A stretch of DNA of 42,006 bases, taken from positions 1 to 42,006 of the forward strand of contig CATXXF010000015.1 in NCBI GenBank assembly GCA_958403395.1, read 5' to 3'. The notes under the pieces are model-generated. The model made no database searches and was not told the DNA's origin. It saw only the letters and a program-made list of their open reading frames with translations. The position numbers were made by a program, and so were the translations under genes. This DNA comes from an uncultured Collinsella sp. (GTDB lineage: Bacteria > Actinomycetota > Coriobacteriia > Coriobacteriales > Coriobacteriaceae). Below are positions 7,048 to 14,812 of the stretch, in pieces. The stretch's first letter is position 1; each line of letters starts with the position of its first letter.

Positions 7048-7686
7048 CTACGCTGCCACCATTCGCCTCTGATACGCTCGGACCAGCAGCGAGATACCAA
7101 AGTTGAGCACAAAGTACATCGCAAACACCAGGCCGTAGAGCATAAGCACCTGCGACAGGTCGATCGCGTGGGCCATCACGACGTTTGCCGTGTACATGAG
7201 TTCGGCCACGTTAATGCCCGAAAGATACGAACTGTCCTTGATGACGGTCGTGCACTGGCTAAACAGCGCCGGAATGATCGTCTTAAATGTCTGCGGCAGA
7301 ATGATGTAGCGCATGGTGGCAAAGAAGCCGAAGCCCTGGCTCTGCGCTGCCTCAAACTGGCCGCGCGGAATCGAGTTGAGGCCGCCGCGCACAATCTCGG
7401 CCATAACAGCGCTGGTAAACAGCGTAAAGGCGATGGTCGAAATCACGATGTCCAAACCCTGTACCGTGAAGTAGATAAACAGGATCCACAGCAGGTTCGG
7501 CGTGCAACGGAACAGCTCGATATAGGCACTCACCAAAATACGGAACGGGCGGGGCGCATAGCTTTTAACGAGCGCCAGCACCGTGCCAAAGATGAGCGAG
7601 AAAAAGATCGACAGCGCCGAGATCTCGATTGTCTTAACAAAGCCGCCCCAAATGTAGAGCAGGTTGGTCGCGTTGAAGATTTCCAT
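7048..7686 (-). CDS. Polar amino-acid ABC transporter permease (GluD/HisM type)
   Basis: This 212-residue inner-membrane subunit has about five hydrophobic segments, starting at residues 15-40 (IEISALSIFFSLIFGTVLAL). It carries the ATPase-coupling EAA loop GLNSIPRGQFEAAQSQGF in the second half, as in the HisM/GlnP family. It sits 3 bases after the sister permease and forms a heterodimer with it by family analogy. The gene order ATPase, binding protein, permease, permease matches gluABCD of actinobacteria, so glutamate or a related polar amino acid is the likely cargo. The substrate cannot be read from the permease alone. Confidence 0.9.
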   Translation of the reverse strand: MEIFNATNLLYIWGGFVKTIEISALSIFFSLIFGTVLALVKSYAPRPFRILVSAYIELFRCTPNLLWILFIYFTVQGLDIVISTIAFTLFTSAVMAEIVRGGLNSIPRGQFEAAQSQGFGFFATMRYIILPQTFKTIIPALFSQCTTVIKDSSYLSGINVAELMYTANVVMAHAIDLSQVLMLYGLVFAMYFVLNFGISLLVRAYQRRMVAA

Positions 7687-7689
7687 GCG

Positions 7690-8436
7690 CTAGGCCTCCT
7701 CTACGTTGTCGAGCCCCAGCTCGGCCAGGCTCACGCCGCGCGGACGCTCCTTGGAGCGGCGCTCGAGCCACTGCACCAGCATGGCGAGCGGAAAGCAGAT
7801 GATGAAGTACATAAGGCAGCAGACGATATATCCCTGCAGGTAACCGTACAGACTCACAAAGTTGTCGGAACGGTACATAAGGTCGCCGCCGGCCACGAGC
7901 GCCAGCACCGACGTGTTCTTGACCAGGTTGAGCGCCTGGTTACACAGCGGCGGCAAAATGATCTTGAACGTCTGGGGCAGCACGATGTACCAGTACGCCT
8001 GCGCACGGGTGAAGCCCTGGCTCTGGGCTGCCTCCATCTGACCGCGCGGAACCGCCTCGATACCAGTGCGGATGACCTCCGAAATGTAGGCCGCGTGATA
8101 CAGACCCACGCCCAAGAAGCCCAGCACAAACGGCGCGATGCGCACCGGCTGGTCGGCACCGGTTATGGCCTGCAAAAACTGCGGGCCGGCCATGTACATA
8201 AAGAGCACCTGCACGGGCAGCGGGGTGTTCTGGTAAAACTCAACGTACACGCGGCTTATGGCGCGCAGAACACGAGAACGAGTGGTAGAGAACACACCCA
8301 GTAGCGTGCCCAGCACCAGCGACAGCAGCAGACCGGCAACGACCACCTGCAGCGTCACGCCAAAGCCCTCCCAGAAGGGCCCCATGTTTTGAAATGTCGT
8401 CGACCAACGGTCGGCGTCAAATAATCCTTCGAGCAT
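7690..8436 (-). CDS. Polar amino-acid ABC transporter permease (GluC/HisQ type)
   Basis: This 248-residue membrane subunit has a transmembrane segment soon after the start (VTLQVVVAGLLLSLVLGTLLG). The EAA loop is GIEAVPRGQMEAAQSQGF, followed by IVLPQTFKIILPPLCNQALNLVKNTS-like family sequence. The ATG at 8436 is preferred because AAGGAAGGA lies just upstream; the open frame extends 23 codons further, but that part runs through the intergenic gap with the binding-protein gene. The C-terminal tail (SKERPRGVSLAELGLDNVEEA) is charged and cytosolic. It is part of the transporter operon and adjacent to the second permease. Confidence 0.9.
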   Translation of the reverse strand: MLEGLFDADRWSTTFQNMGPFWEGFGVTLQVVVAGLLLSLVLGTLLGVFSTTRSRVLRAISRVYVEFYQNTPLPVQVLFMYMAGPQFLQAITGADQPVRIAPFVLGFLGVGLYHAAYISEVIRTGIEAVPRGQMEAAQSQGFTRAQAYWYIVLPQTFKIILPPLCNQALNLVKNTSVLALVAGGDLMYRSDNFVSLYGYLQGYIVCCLMYFIICFPLAMLVQWLERRSKERPRGVSLAELGLDNVEEA

Positions 8437-8461
8437 TTGATTCCTTCCTTGGACGATATGC

Positions 8462-9337
8462 CTATACAAGACCCCAGGTCTTGACCTCTTGGTCGAGCCA
8501 GCCATCGGCCAGGCGATCGCAAATCACCTGATCGACCACGGCCGAAAGGTCGCAGCCCTTCTTGGTCGCCACGCCGTAGCCCTGCTCGCCAAACTTGACC
8601 TCGGGCTGCAGCAGCTCAACGGTCTCGTTCATGTAACCGGCCAGCGTGGAGCGGTCCATGGCAAAGACGTCGATATTGCCGGCGTCGAGCGAACTCTTGA
8701 TGATGGGGTAGCCGCTAAAGGCCCTAAACTCGGGCTTGCAGCTAAAGCCGTTGTCCTTGATCATCTGCTCGATCAGGCCCTGCGTGGTGGCACCCTGGCT
8801 CACGCCAATGACCTTGCCGTCCAGATCCTCAATCGAGGTAAAGCCCGAACGCTTCTTGACCATGAGTCCCACGTAGTCGGTTCGGTACGGCGTCGAGAAA
8901 TCCCAGCTCTTCTTGCGCTCGTCGGTGATGGTGTAGGTCGCCGCGACCACGTCAAGTTGGCCGTTATCGATCAGCGGGCCGCGCGTCTTGGGCGTTACGT
9001 CGGTAAACTCGACAAGCTCCTGGGCGCGGGCCTCCTTGTAGCTCACGCCAAAGACGGCAGCGGCGATCTGATAGCACAAATCGACTTCCATGCCCTCAAA
9101 GCGGCCCTTGGCGGTATCGTAATAGCCGTAGCCGGGAACATCCTTCTTAACGCCGGCATTCAGATGGCCGCGCGACTTGATGGCCGCCAGCTTGGACCCC
9201 TTGTCGGAACCCTCGCCGCTGGTGGAGTTGCCGCAACCGGTAAGCGCGGTCCCCGTCAGCGCAAGCATGCCGGCGCCAGCCAGCTGCAAAAAGTGACGGC
9301 GCGACACGGCCGCCCTCGTCATATCCGTCATGTCCAT
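8462..9337 (-). CDS. Amino-acid ABC transporter substrate-binding lipoprotein with Tat-type signal
   Basis: This extracytoplasmic receptor delivers a polar amino acid to the two permeases. The N-terminus has a twin-arginine signal (SRRHFLQLAGAG), a hydrophobic stretch and the lipobox LTGC, so it is probably exported folded and lipid-anchored. The mature part follows the family 3 solute-binding fold: LAAIKSRGHLNAGVKKDVPGYGYYD at the start, GRFEGMEVDLCYQIAAAVFG, and the hinge region VVAATYTITDERKKSWDFSTPY. ATG 9337 is used; GTG 9340 is equally possible, with AGGCG just upstream. It begins 8 bases after the ATPase gene. Glutamate or glutamine is the likeliest ligand from family and gene order, not proven. 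Confidence 0.92.
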   Translation of the reverse strand: MDMTDMTRAAVSRRHFLQLAGAGMLALTGTALTGCGNSTSGEGSDKGSKLAAIKSRGHLNAGVKKDVPGYGYYDTAKGRFEGMEVDLCYQIAAAVFGVSYKEARAQELVEFTDVTPKTRGPLIDNGQLDVVAATYTITDERKKSWDFSTPYRTDYVGLMVKKRSGFTSIEDLDGKVIGVSQGATTQGLIEQMIKDNGFSCKPEFRAFSGYPIIKSSLDAGNIDVFAMDRSTLAGYMNETVELLQPEVKFGEQGYGVATKKGCDLSAVVDQVICDRLADGWLDQEVKTWGLV

Positions 9338-9345
9338 CACCGCGC

Positions 9346-10077
9346 CTAGTGCAGAATCTTGGACAGGAACTCGCGGCAGCGCGGGTTCTCGGGGTTATCG
9401 AAGAAGTGCTCGGGCGTGCCCTCCTCCAGAATGCGGCCGTCCTCCATAAAGATGACGCGGTCGGCCACCTGGCGCGCAAAGCCCATCTCGTGCGTCACGC
9501 AGATCATGGTGATATCCTCCTGCGCGAGCTCAATCATAACGTCCAGAACCTCCTGGACCATCTCGGGGTCGAGCGCCGAGGTCGGCTCGTCAAACAGGAT
9601 GATGGGCTGCTTGGTGCACAGGGCACGGGCGATGGCAATGCGCTGCTGCTGACCGCCCGAGAGGTTCTGCGGATACTCGCCGGCCTTATGCGCCATGCCG
9701 ACACGCTTGAGCGCGGCGATGGCGATCTCGGTCGCCTCCTCCTTGCTCTTCTTTTGCAGCTTGATGGGCGCGAGCGTCAGGTTGCCCAGCACCGTCATGT
9801 TGGGATACAGGTTGAACTGCTGAAACACCATGGAACTGTACTTGCGAGCCATCTCCAGGTGATTCTTTTTGGTGAGCGGCGTACCGTCGATGATGACCTC
9901 GCCCGACGTGGGCTCCTCCAGATAATCGACGCAACGGATGAGCGTCGACTTACCCGAGCCGGAAGGCCCGATCATTACGAGCTTCTCGCCGCGCTTGACG
10001 GTGAGATTGATATCTTTGAGCACATGCAGGTCGCCAAAGTACTTGTTGAGATGCTTGATCTCGATCATGTCTGCCAT
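9346..10077 (-). CDS. Polar amino-acid ABC transporter ATP-binding protein (GluA/GlnQ type)
   Basis: This 243-residue cytosolic ATPase energises the transporter. Walker A is GPSGSGKST (about residue 37), the Q-loop sits in MVFQQFNLYPNMTVLGN, the signature is LSGGQQQR, Walker B is PIILFDEPTSALDPE, and the switch His is in MICVTHEMGFA. The C-terminal segment EEGTPEHFFDNPENPRCREFLSKIL is typical of GlnQ/HisP proteins. It is first in its operon; the ATG at 10077 has GGGAAGGGA upstream, and a good promoter lies 36-64 bases before the start codon. Confidence 0.95.
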   Translation of the reverse strand: MADMIEIKHLNKYFGDLHVLKDINLTVKRGEKLVMIGPSGSGKSTLIRCVDYLEEPTSGEVIIDGTPLTKKNHLEMARKYSSMVFQQFNLYPNMTVLGNLTLAPIKLQKKSKEEATEIAIAALKRVGMAHKAGEYPQNLSGGQQQRIAIARALCTKQPIILFDEPTSALDPEMVQEVLDVMIELAQEDITMICVTHEMGFARQVADRVIFMEDGRILEEGTPEHFFDNPENPRCREFLSKILH

Positions 10078-10112
10078 GAATGTCCCTTCCCTGCGTTTAC
10101 ACGAGTTGAACT

Positions 10113-10141
10113 ATTGTACGGAAAGAACCGCGTTTCCGCAG
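10113..10141 (-). promoter_or_regulatory. Promoter of the amino-acid transporter operon
   Basis: On the minus strand CTGCGG (10136-10141) and TACAAT (10113-10118) are separated by exactly 17 bases, giving a leader of about 30 nt to the ATPase start codon. The -35 resembles the TTGCGG used by the rpsF promoter in this window. Confidence 0.6.
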
Positions 10142-10181
10142 CCCACACTACATTCCCGTAAAGAACCCGCAACCTTCCACC

Positions 10182-10252
10182 CGCTCGTTGGGGACAGACC
10201 TAAATGAGTACCCGCTCATTGGGCACTCATTTAAGTCTGTCCCCAACGAGCG
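10182..10252. repeat. 71-nt palindrome with 28-bp arms
   Basis: Arms 10182-10209 and 10225-10252 match as inverted repeats at 27 of 28 positions, around a 15-nt loop. The loop contains GCTCATTGGG, an echo of the arm end GCTCGTTGGGG. The core GTTGGGGACAGAC recalls other GGGACAG repeats in the window. It has no U run. It lies between the transporter promoter and the yqeY terminator. Confidence 0.85.
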
Positions 10253-10262
10253 TCCAGCCCAG

Positions 10263-10298
10263 CAAAAAGGGGCGCGACCATGACGGCCATGCCCCCTC
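10263..10298 (-). terminator. Terminator of the YqeY-like gene
   Basis: On the minus strand a stem starting GGGGGCATGGCC and closing with GCGCCCC is followed by TTTTT, 26 bases after the stop codon. Confidence 0.75.
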
Positions 10299-10324
10299 AA
10301 CATCAACTATGTACCGCTCGGCCC

Positions 10325-10768
10325 TTAAGCCAGCTTTGCTCCGACAATCTTTGCTGCTGCCGGCTTATCGAAGTTACCGCCAGTGGCCTTGCCGAGTGCG
10401 CCCATAACCTGGCCCATCTGCTTCTTGGACGTGGCGCCCAGCTCGGCGATAACCTGCTCGATCAGGGCCTCGAGCTCCTCGCCCGAAACCTGTGCGGGCA
10501 GCAAGCTCTCCAGAATCTTGACCTGCTCGGTCAGGTTGTCGGTACGCTCTTGGTCGGTGCCGGCCTTGATGGACATCTCCAACGTCTCGCTCGTCTGCTT
10601 AATCAGACGTTTGATCATGCTGTTGACGTCTTCCTCGGTCACATCGCGACGCTCGTTGACCTCGATATTCTTCACCTCGGCCTTAACCTGGCGAATGATA
10701 GACAGGCGAACCTTGTCCTTGGCCTTCATGGCCGCAATCATTTCCTTCTGCAGCTCTTCGTTGGTCAT
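10325..10768 (-). CDS. GatB/YqeY domain-containing protein
   Basis: This 147-residue cytosolic protein is a member of the YqeY family, which resembles the C-terminal tRNA-binding tail of GatB amidotransferase subunits. Family features are the N-terminal helix EMIAAMKAKDKVRLSIIRQVKAEVKN-like segment, and the C-terminal LPAQVSGEELEALIEQVIAELG and GQVMGALGKATGG. Its molecular role is not established; a link to tRNA-dependent amidation or translation is assumed. ATG 10768 follows GAGGAGG at 7-base spacing, so 12 upstream in-frame codons are left out. It follows the parvulin gene by 54 bases and ends in its own terminator. Confidence 0.9.
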   Translation of the reverse strand: MTNEELQKEMIAAMKAKDKVRLSIIRQVKAEVKNIEVNERRDVTEEDVNSMIKRLIKQTSETLEMSIKAGTDQERTDNLTEQVKILESLLPAQVSGEELEALIEQVIAELGATSKKQMGQVMGALGKATGGNFDKPAAAKIVGAKLA

Positions 10769-10822
10769 CTGCAAATCCTCCTCAATAGTGCGGGCGGCAC
10801 TCACACGAGCGCCGCCCCATGA

Positions 10823-12046
10823 TTACTTAGTCGTCGACGAATCGTCGGTCGAACTCTTGGTGACGCCCTTCAGGCTGACGTTGTACGGCACGTCCTTGGG
10901 CATGGGGTTAACGGTGATGTCGGCGTCCTTCTTGTACTGCTCCAGCCACTCGCTGTACGCGGTGCTTGCCGCCTGCGTCTTCACCACGTTGGAGACGTAC
11001 TTCTTGATGTCCTTGGGCACCTGCTTAATGTCATCGACCTGATTATCGACATGGAAGTAGTCGGTGCACTTGATGATGTGATAACCATAGGTCGACTCGA
11101 CGACGCCGCTCACATCGCCCTTGTTGAGTCCCTCGAGCGCCGCCTGGTAGCTGTCGACGAAGGTGGTGAGCTTGTCCCAGCCCACATCGCCCTTCTTCTC
11201 CTTGGAGCCGGTGTCCTCGGAGTACTGCTCAACGGCATCCTCAAAGCTCAGCTCGCCGGAGTTGATCTTGTCCAGGCACTCCTGCGCCTTGGCCTTGGCG
11301 GCAGCCTTGTCCGCGTCGGATGCGTCGGAATCGACCTTGATCAGGATATTCGACGAACGACGGGCATCGTTGTAGTTGGACAGGTTCTCATTGATGTAAT
11401 CGACAATCTCGCTGTCCTTGGGCTTGCTGGTGGGTGCCACGGCATCCTTGAGCTTCTGCTGCGCCAGGCTCTCCTTGAGCGAATCCTTGTAGGTGTCCTC
11501 GGTGTAGCCGTAGGTCTTAAGCGTCTTCTTAAAGGTCTTGGCGCCGCCCGCGCTCTTGCACGCGTCCTTCCAAGCCTTCTCGACCTCCTTGTCCGACACC
11601 GTCACGCCGTTGTCCTTCTGCGCCTGCTGAAGCAGAATCTGCTGCGCGTAGGAGTCGATGAGCTGCTTGCGGTACTTCTTGGGTGTGAGGTCGTTGTCGA
11701 CCAGGTACTGTGCCCAGTCCTTGTCCTTGGTGTAGCCGTAGGACGTGCGCATGCTCATGATCTGCTTGGTCACGGTGTCCTCGGTGAGGTTGGTGCCGTT
11801 GATGGTAGCAGCCACGCCACCAGTAAGCTTATAGCCCGAGCTGGCACTTTCGGTCTGCGACATCAGGCCGGAGCACGCCATGGCCGAGACGGAAAGCAGC
11901 ATCGCCAGCACGCCGATGACCACCAGGACAATCTTGACGGTCTTGGACACATAGGTCTTGCGCTGCTTCTTACGAGAGCTGGAGGCGGCGCGGGACCGTT
12001 GCTCGGGCGTCGGCGCGGCCTCGGGGTTCTTTTTCTTGTTTGCCAT
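10823..12046 (-). CDS. Membrane-anchored parvulin-type peptidyl-prolyl isomerase (SurA/PrsA-like foldase)
   Basis: This is an extracytoplasmic folding helper for exported proteins. The 407 residues comprise a basic cytosolic tail, one hydrophobic segment at about 37-58 (TVKIVLVVIGVLAMLLSVSA), and a SurA-like helical region with VAATINGTNLTEDTV. A parvulin domain follows at about 245-345: SSNILIKVDSD, GELSFEDAVEQYSEDTGSK, GDVGW, STYGYHIIK. A Cys follows the hydrophobic segment (SAMAC); it might be a lipidation site, but the context is not a standard lipobox. The C-terminus is low-complexity Ser/Thr/Asp. ATG 12046 follows AAAGG. Likely clients include surface and sortase-anchored proteins. Confidence 0.88.
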   Translation of the reverse strand: MANKKKNPEAAPTPEQRSRAASSSRKKQRKTYVSKTVKIVLVVIGVLAMLLSVSAMACSGLMSQTESASSGYKLTGGVAATINGTNLTEDTVTKQIMSMRTSYGYTKDKDWAQYLVDNDLTPKKYRKQLIDSYAQQILLQQAQKDNGVTVSDKEVEKAWKDACKSAGGAKTFKKTLKTYGYTEDTYKDSLKESLAQQKLKDAVAPTSKPKDSEIVDYINENLSNYNDARRSSNILIKVDSDASDADKAAAKAKAQECLDKINSGELSFEDAVEQYSEDTGSKEKKGDVGWDKLTTFVDSYQAALEGLNKGDVSGVVESTYGYHIIKCTDYFHVDNQVDDIKQVPKDIKKYVSNVVKTQAASTAYSEWLEQYKKDADITVNPMPKDVPYNVSLKGVTKSSTDDSSTTK

Positions 12047-12114
12047 GTTTGGCCTTTCGCATCACGAATCGAACAAACGCCATTGTGTCACAACGCAGCC
12101 CCCGCGGCACACCT

Positions 12115-12235
12115 GGTGCATGGGGGACAGGTTAATCTGCACCATTTTGGTGCAAAGGGGACAAGTCTGGCAGTTGGCAGTTAGGGACGTTCCTTTTCTG
12201 CCGGCAGTTAGGGACAGTCCCCAAGTGCCGGCTTA
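12115..12235. repeat. Cluster of short palindromes and direct repeats after the EIIA gene
   Basis: GGTGCA (12115-12120), TGCACC (12138-12143) and GGTGCA (12149-12154) can form two mutually exclusive hairpins. Downstream the 13-mer GGCAGTTAGGGAC occurs twice in the same direction (12176-12188 and 12203-12215), and GGGACAG-type words recur. The cluster ends 9 bases from the EIIA stop at 12244. I see no gene in it. Confidence 0.65.
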
Positions 12236-12243
12236 GTTCCACC

Positions 12244-12708
12244 TTAGAAGTGGCGACGGATGGCGTCGACCATGCCTTGGCACGTGATCTGGCCGAGCAC
12301 ATCGGCCGCAGCGTCGGTGTCCATAAAGATATTCATGAGTGCCTGAAGTGCCTCGACCTGACCGCCCGGCTCGGCGATGCCCAGGTTGATGATGATCTGC
12401 GCCGGCACCGGGGCGCCCATGCCCGCCATCGCGTTGAACGTCACAGGTGTGACGGGCTTTACCACCGCGATATAGGGCTTGGCCACAAATCCCGGATCGG
12501 TATGCGGAATGGCGATGTTTGCCGCCGGCATGGCGAGACCCGTGGGATAGGCGTCCTCGCGCGTGCGGACGGCGTTGAGCCAACCCTCGGCAATGTAGCC
12601 GCGCGGGGCAAGCTCGCCCTCGAGCCGCGCAAACACCTCGCCCGGCGTCGCACACTCCCAATCAAAAAACACCAGCTCAGGCGTAAACAGCGCTTCGTTA
12701 TCCGCCAT
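12244..12708 (-). CDS. PTS sugar transporter subunit IIA (fructose/galactitol class)
   Basis: A 154-residue phosphocarrier domain that accepts phosphate from HPr and passes it to an EIIB. The active-site histidine lies in NIAIPHTDP, preceded by the typical PTGLAMPAA. The C-terminal half (VPAQIIINLGIAEPGGQVEALQALMNIF) matches the mannitol/fructose/galactitol EIIA fold. No EIIB or EIIC gene is adjacent; the neighbours are a foldase and purN. It therefore either serves a distant EIIBC or has a regulatory role. ATG 12708 follows GAGAGGTGAG. Confidence 0.88.
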   Translation of the reverse strand: MADNEALFTPELVFFDWECATPGEVFARLEGELAPRGYIAEGWLNAVRTREDAYPTGLAMPAANIAIPHTDPGFVAKPYIAVVKPVTPVTFNAMAGMGAPVPAQIIINLGIAEPGGQVEALQALMNIFMDTDAAADVLGQITCQGMVDAIRRHF

Positions 12709-12792
12709 GCGCTCACCTCTCTCACCTAGTCACCTGCGACATTCTTGAATGACTAGTCGTTAAAGACCGTCCCCGATGACTACCTAAAACAA

Positions 12793-12833
12793 AGGATGGC
12801 CACTTGCGCCTTGGCGCCAATGACCACCCTGAC
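12793..12833 (-). terminator. Probable terminator of the purFMN unit
   Basis: On the minus strand an interrupted stem (GGTGGTCATTGGCGCC with GGCGCAAGTGGCCATCC) is followed by TTTGTTTT, 28 bases after the purN stop. Several mismatches weaken the call. Confidence 0.55.
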
Positions 12834-12860
12834 TACTCGGCTAAATTGTACTGTGCGCCA

Positions 12861-13562
12861 CTAGCCGCGAGGCGCATCAATTGCGACCTTGCCGCTCTCC
12901 AGCACGTGAACGCGACCGTCGGCGAGCATCTGCACGACCTCGGGATACAGCACATGCTCGATCGCGTGGATGTGCTCCTCAAGCGTGTCGACGTCCCAGC
13001 CCTCCTCAACAGCCAGCGCACGCTGGGCGATGATGGGGCCGTTGTCGTAAATCTCGTTGGCAAAGTGCACGGTCACGCCGGTCACCTTGACGCCGCGAGC
13101 AAACGCATCGTCAATCGCATGCGCGCCGGTAAAGCTCGGCAGCAGTGCCGGATGCAGGTTGACCACGCGATTGGGGAACGCCGCCAGCAGCGGCGTATGC
13201 ACCATGCGCATGTAGCCGGCCATGACCACATACTCGCAGCCGCGCTCGAGCAGCTCATGCGCAATGATCTCGTCAGCCGCGATGGAATCGGCATAGACAT
13301 CCTTGGACAGTGTGAGCGTCTGGATGCCCGCGCGCTCAGCGCGCTGCAAACCCTTAGCCGAAGGACGGCTCGACACCACAAGCTCAATCGAGGCGTTGAG
13401 CTTGCCGGCGGCGATCAAATCGATCAACGCCTGCAAGTTGGTACCCGACCCGCTGATGAGCACGCCGATCTTGAGCGGCTCGGCGGTATCAGTGCCGGTC
13501 GGACGGTTATAGGGCACAAAGCCCAGGCCCTCGGCAGCAGTCATCTGCTCGTTAGCGCTCAT
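12861..13562 (-). CDS. purN: Phosphoribosylglycinamide formyltransferase
   Basis: Third step of IMP synthesis: it transfers a formyl group from 10-formyl-tetrahydrofolate to GAR, giving FGAR. The 233 residues include an unusual ~30-residue N-terminal extension before the canonical KIGVLISGSGTNLQALID phosphate-binding start. Catalytic motifs are VVNLHPALLPSFTG (Asn and His) and VHFANEIYDNGPIIAQ (Asp); MAGYMRMVHTPLL is the folate-side segment. The start ATG overlaps the end of purM by 11 bases (ATGAGCGCTAA), so the two are translationally coupled. An internal ATG (residue 7) is possible. It is the last gene of purF-purM-purN. Confidence 0.96.
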   Translation of the reverse strand: MSANEQMTAAEGLGFVPYNRPTGTDTAEPLKIGVLISGSGTNLQALIDLIAAGKLNASIELVVSSRPSAKGLQRAERAGIQTLTLSKDVYADSIAADEIIAHELLERGCEYVVMAGYMRMVHTPLLAAFPNRVVNLHPALLPSFTGAHAIDDAFARGVKVTGVTVHFANEIYDNGPIIAQRALAVEEGWDVDTLEEHIHAIEHVLYPEVVQMLADGRVHVLESGKVAIDAPRG

Positions 13563-14655
13563 CGGAGTACACGACCTTACCGGAACCCTCGACGCACTCG
13601 CCCACGCGGAACGGCTTCTCGCCCAGCGCGACCAGGGCCTCGGTAACCGCAGCCTCGTCCTCGGGGGCGACGATCAGGCACAGGCCGACACCCATGTTGA
13701 AGGTCTTGCATGCCTCGTTGGGCGCGAGCTCGGCCTGACGCGACACGTAGGTGATGACGGGCGGAACATCCCAGCCCATCTCGGCGCCGTTGCGGGTGAC
13801 CACGGCGTCGACGTCGTCGGCGAGCGCGCGGTTGAGGTTCTCGGTAATACCGCCGCCGGTGATATGGGCAATGGCATGAACGTTGGCGCCGCCGCGCAGC
13901 AGCTCCAGAATCGGCTTGACGTAGATGCACGTGGGGGCCAGCAGAGCGTCTGCCAGCGATGCGCCGCCGAGCTCCTCGAGCGGACGGCTCAGCTCCTCGG
14001 CCTTAGCGGCGGCCTCGGGCGTGCCCGGCTTAATGCCGTCGACACCGATGACCTTGCGCACGAGTGAGTAACCGTTGGAGTGCACGCCGGTGGAGGGCAG
14101 GCCCAGGATCACATCGCCGGGTCGAACGTTCGCGGGGTCGAGCATCTTGGGACGATCGACAACACCCACGGTAAAGCCGGCGAGGTCATAGTCGGCAGGA
14201 GCCATGACGCCCGGGTGCTCGGCCATCTCGCCGCCCACGAGCGCGCAGCCCGCGAGCTTGCAGCCGTCGGCCACGCCCTTGATGATCTTTGCCATGTGCT
14301 CGGCCTCAATGTGACCGATGGCAACGTAATCCAGGAAGAACAGCGGCTCGGCGCCCGAAGCCAAAATGTCATTGACGCACATGGCGACCAGGTCCTGGCC
14401 CACCGTCTCGTGACGGTCCATGATCTGGGCGAGCACGAGCTTGGTGCCCACGCCGTCGGTGCCGCTGATCAGGATCGGGTCTTCCATATCCTTAAGCGCG
14501 GCGGCCGAGAACAGGCCACCAAAGCCACCGATGCCGCCGATGACCTCGGGGCGGTTGGTGTCCTTGACCATCTGCTTAATAGCGTCGACGGCGCGGCCGC
14601 CCTCGGCGGTATCGACGCCGGCGTCCTCGTACGTCACATGCTTGCTGTCGCTCAT
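13552..14655 (-). CDS. purM: Phosphoribosylformylglycinamidine cyclo-ligase (AIR synthetase)
   Basis: Fifth step of IMP synthesis: ATP-dependent ring closure of FGAM to AIR. The 367-residue length is slightly longer than typical. Motifs include YEDAGVDTAEGGRAVDAIK at the N-terminus, GGFGGLFS, the signature GTDGVGTKLVLAQ, MCVNDILASGAEPLFFLDY, CALVGGEMAEHPG and GLPSTGVHSNGYSLVRK. ATG 14655 follows GAGAGGAAGG. It overlaps purN by 11 bases and lies 157 bases after purF, a gap holding a hairpin and a repeat. Confidence 0.97.
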   Translation of the reverse strand: MSDSKHVTYEDAGVDTAEGGRAVDAIKQMVKDTNRPEVIGGIGGFGGLFSAAALKDMEDPILISGTDGVGTKLVLAQIMDRHETVGQDLVAMCVNDILASGAEPLFFLDYVAIGHIEAEHMAKIIKGVADGCKLAGCALVGGEMAEHPGVMAPADYDLAGFTVGVVDRPKMLDPANVRPGDVILGLPSTGVHSNGYSLVRKVIGVDGIKPGTPEAAAKAEELSRPLEELGGASLADALLAPTCIYVKPILELLRGGANVHAIAHITGGGITENLNRALADDVDAVVTRNGAEMGWDVPPVITYVSRQAELAPNEACKTFNMGVGLCLIVAPEDEAAVTEALVALGEKPFRVGECVEGSGKVVYSDER

Positions 14656-14724
14656 CTGAGCCTTCCTCTCCCACTACCGTGGCGCCGCGCGGACGCCAAA
14701 CGGTGCTCATAGTTGCGTTCATTT

Positions 14725-14751
14725 CGGCGCGTGCCATAACGGCACGCGCCG
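14725..14751. repeat. 11-bp perfect hairpin in the purF-purM gap
   Basis: CGGCGCGTGCC pairs with GGCACGCGCCG around ATAAC. There is no U run in either direction. It lies 70 bases before the purM start, so it could stabilise the purF transcript 3' end or tune purM expression. Confidence 0.75.
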
Positions 14752-14767
14752 TCATATCAACAAAACA

Positions 14768-14810
14768 GCAGGTAAAACCTACCAAAATAAACCTGTCCCT
14801 ACATGGCAGG
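14768..14810 (-). repeat. 43-nt two-hairpin repeat at the 3' end of purF (copy B)
   Basis: On the minus strand this starts two bases after the purF stop and matches copy A at the end of pth through GGGAYAGGTTTATTTTGGYAGGTTTTACCTGC. Both copies have the same orientation and the same distance to the stop codon. The CCTG...CAGG stem here replaces CCTATC...GATAGG in copy A, so the pairing is kept while the bases change. Confidence 0.8.
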
Positions 14811-14812
14811 CT

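Noticed and set aside
6640..8304. Long + strand open frame opposite the transporter permeases
   Set aside because: It spans three well-supported minus-strand genes and their gaps, and its translation has no recognisable domain.
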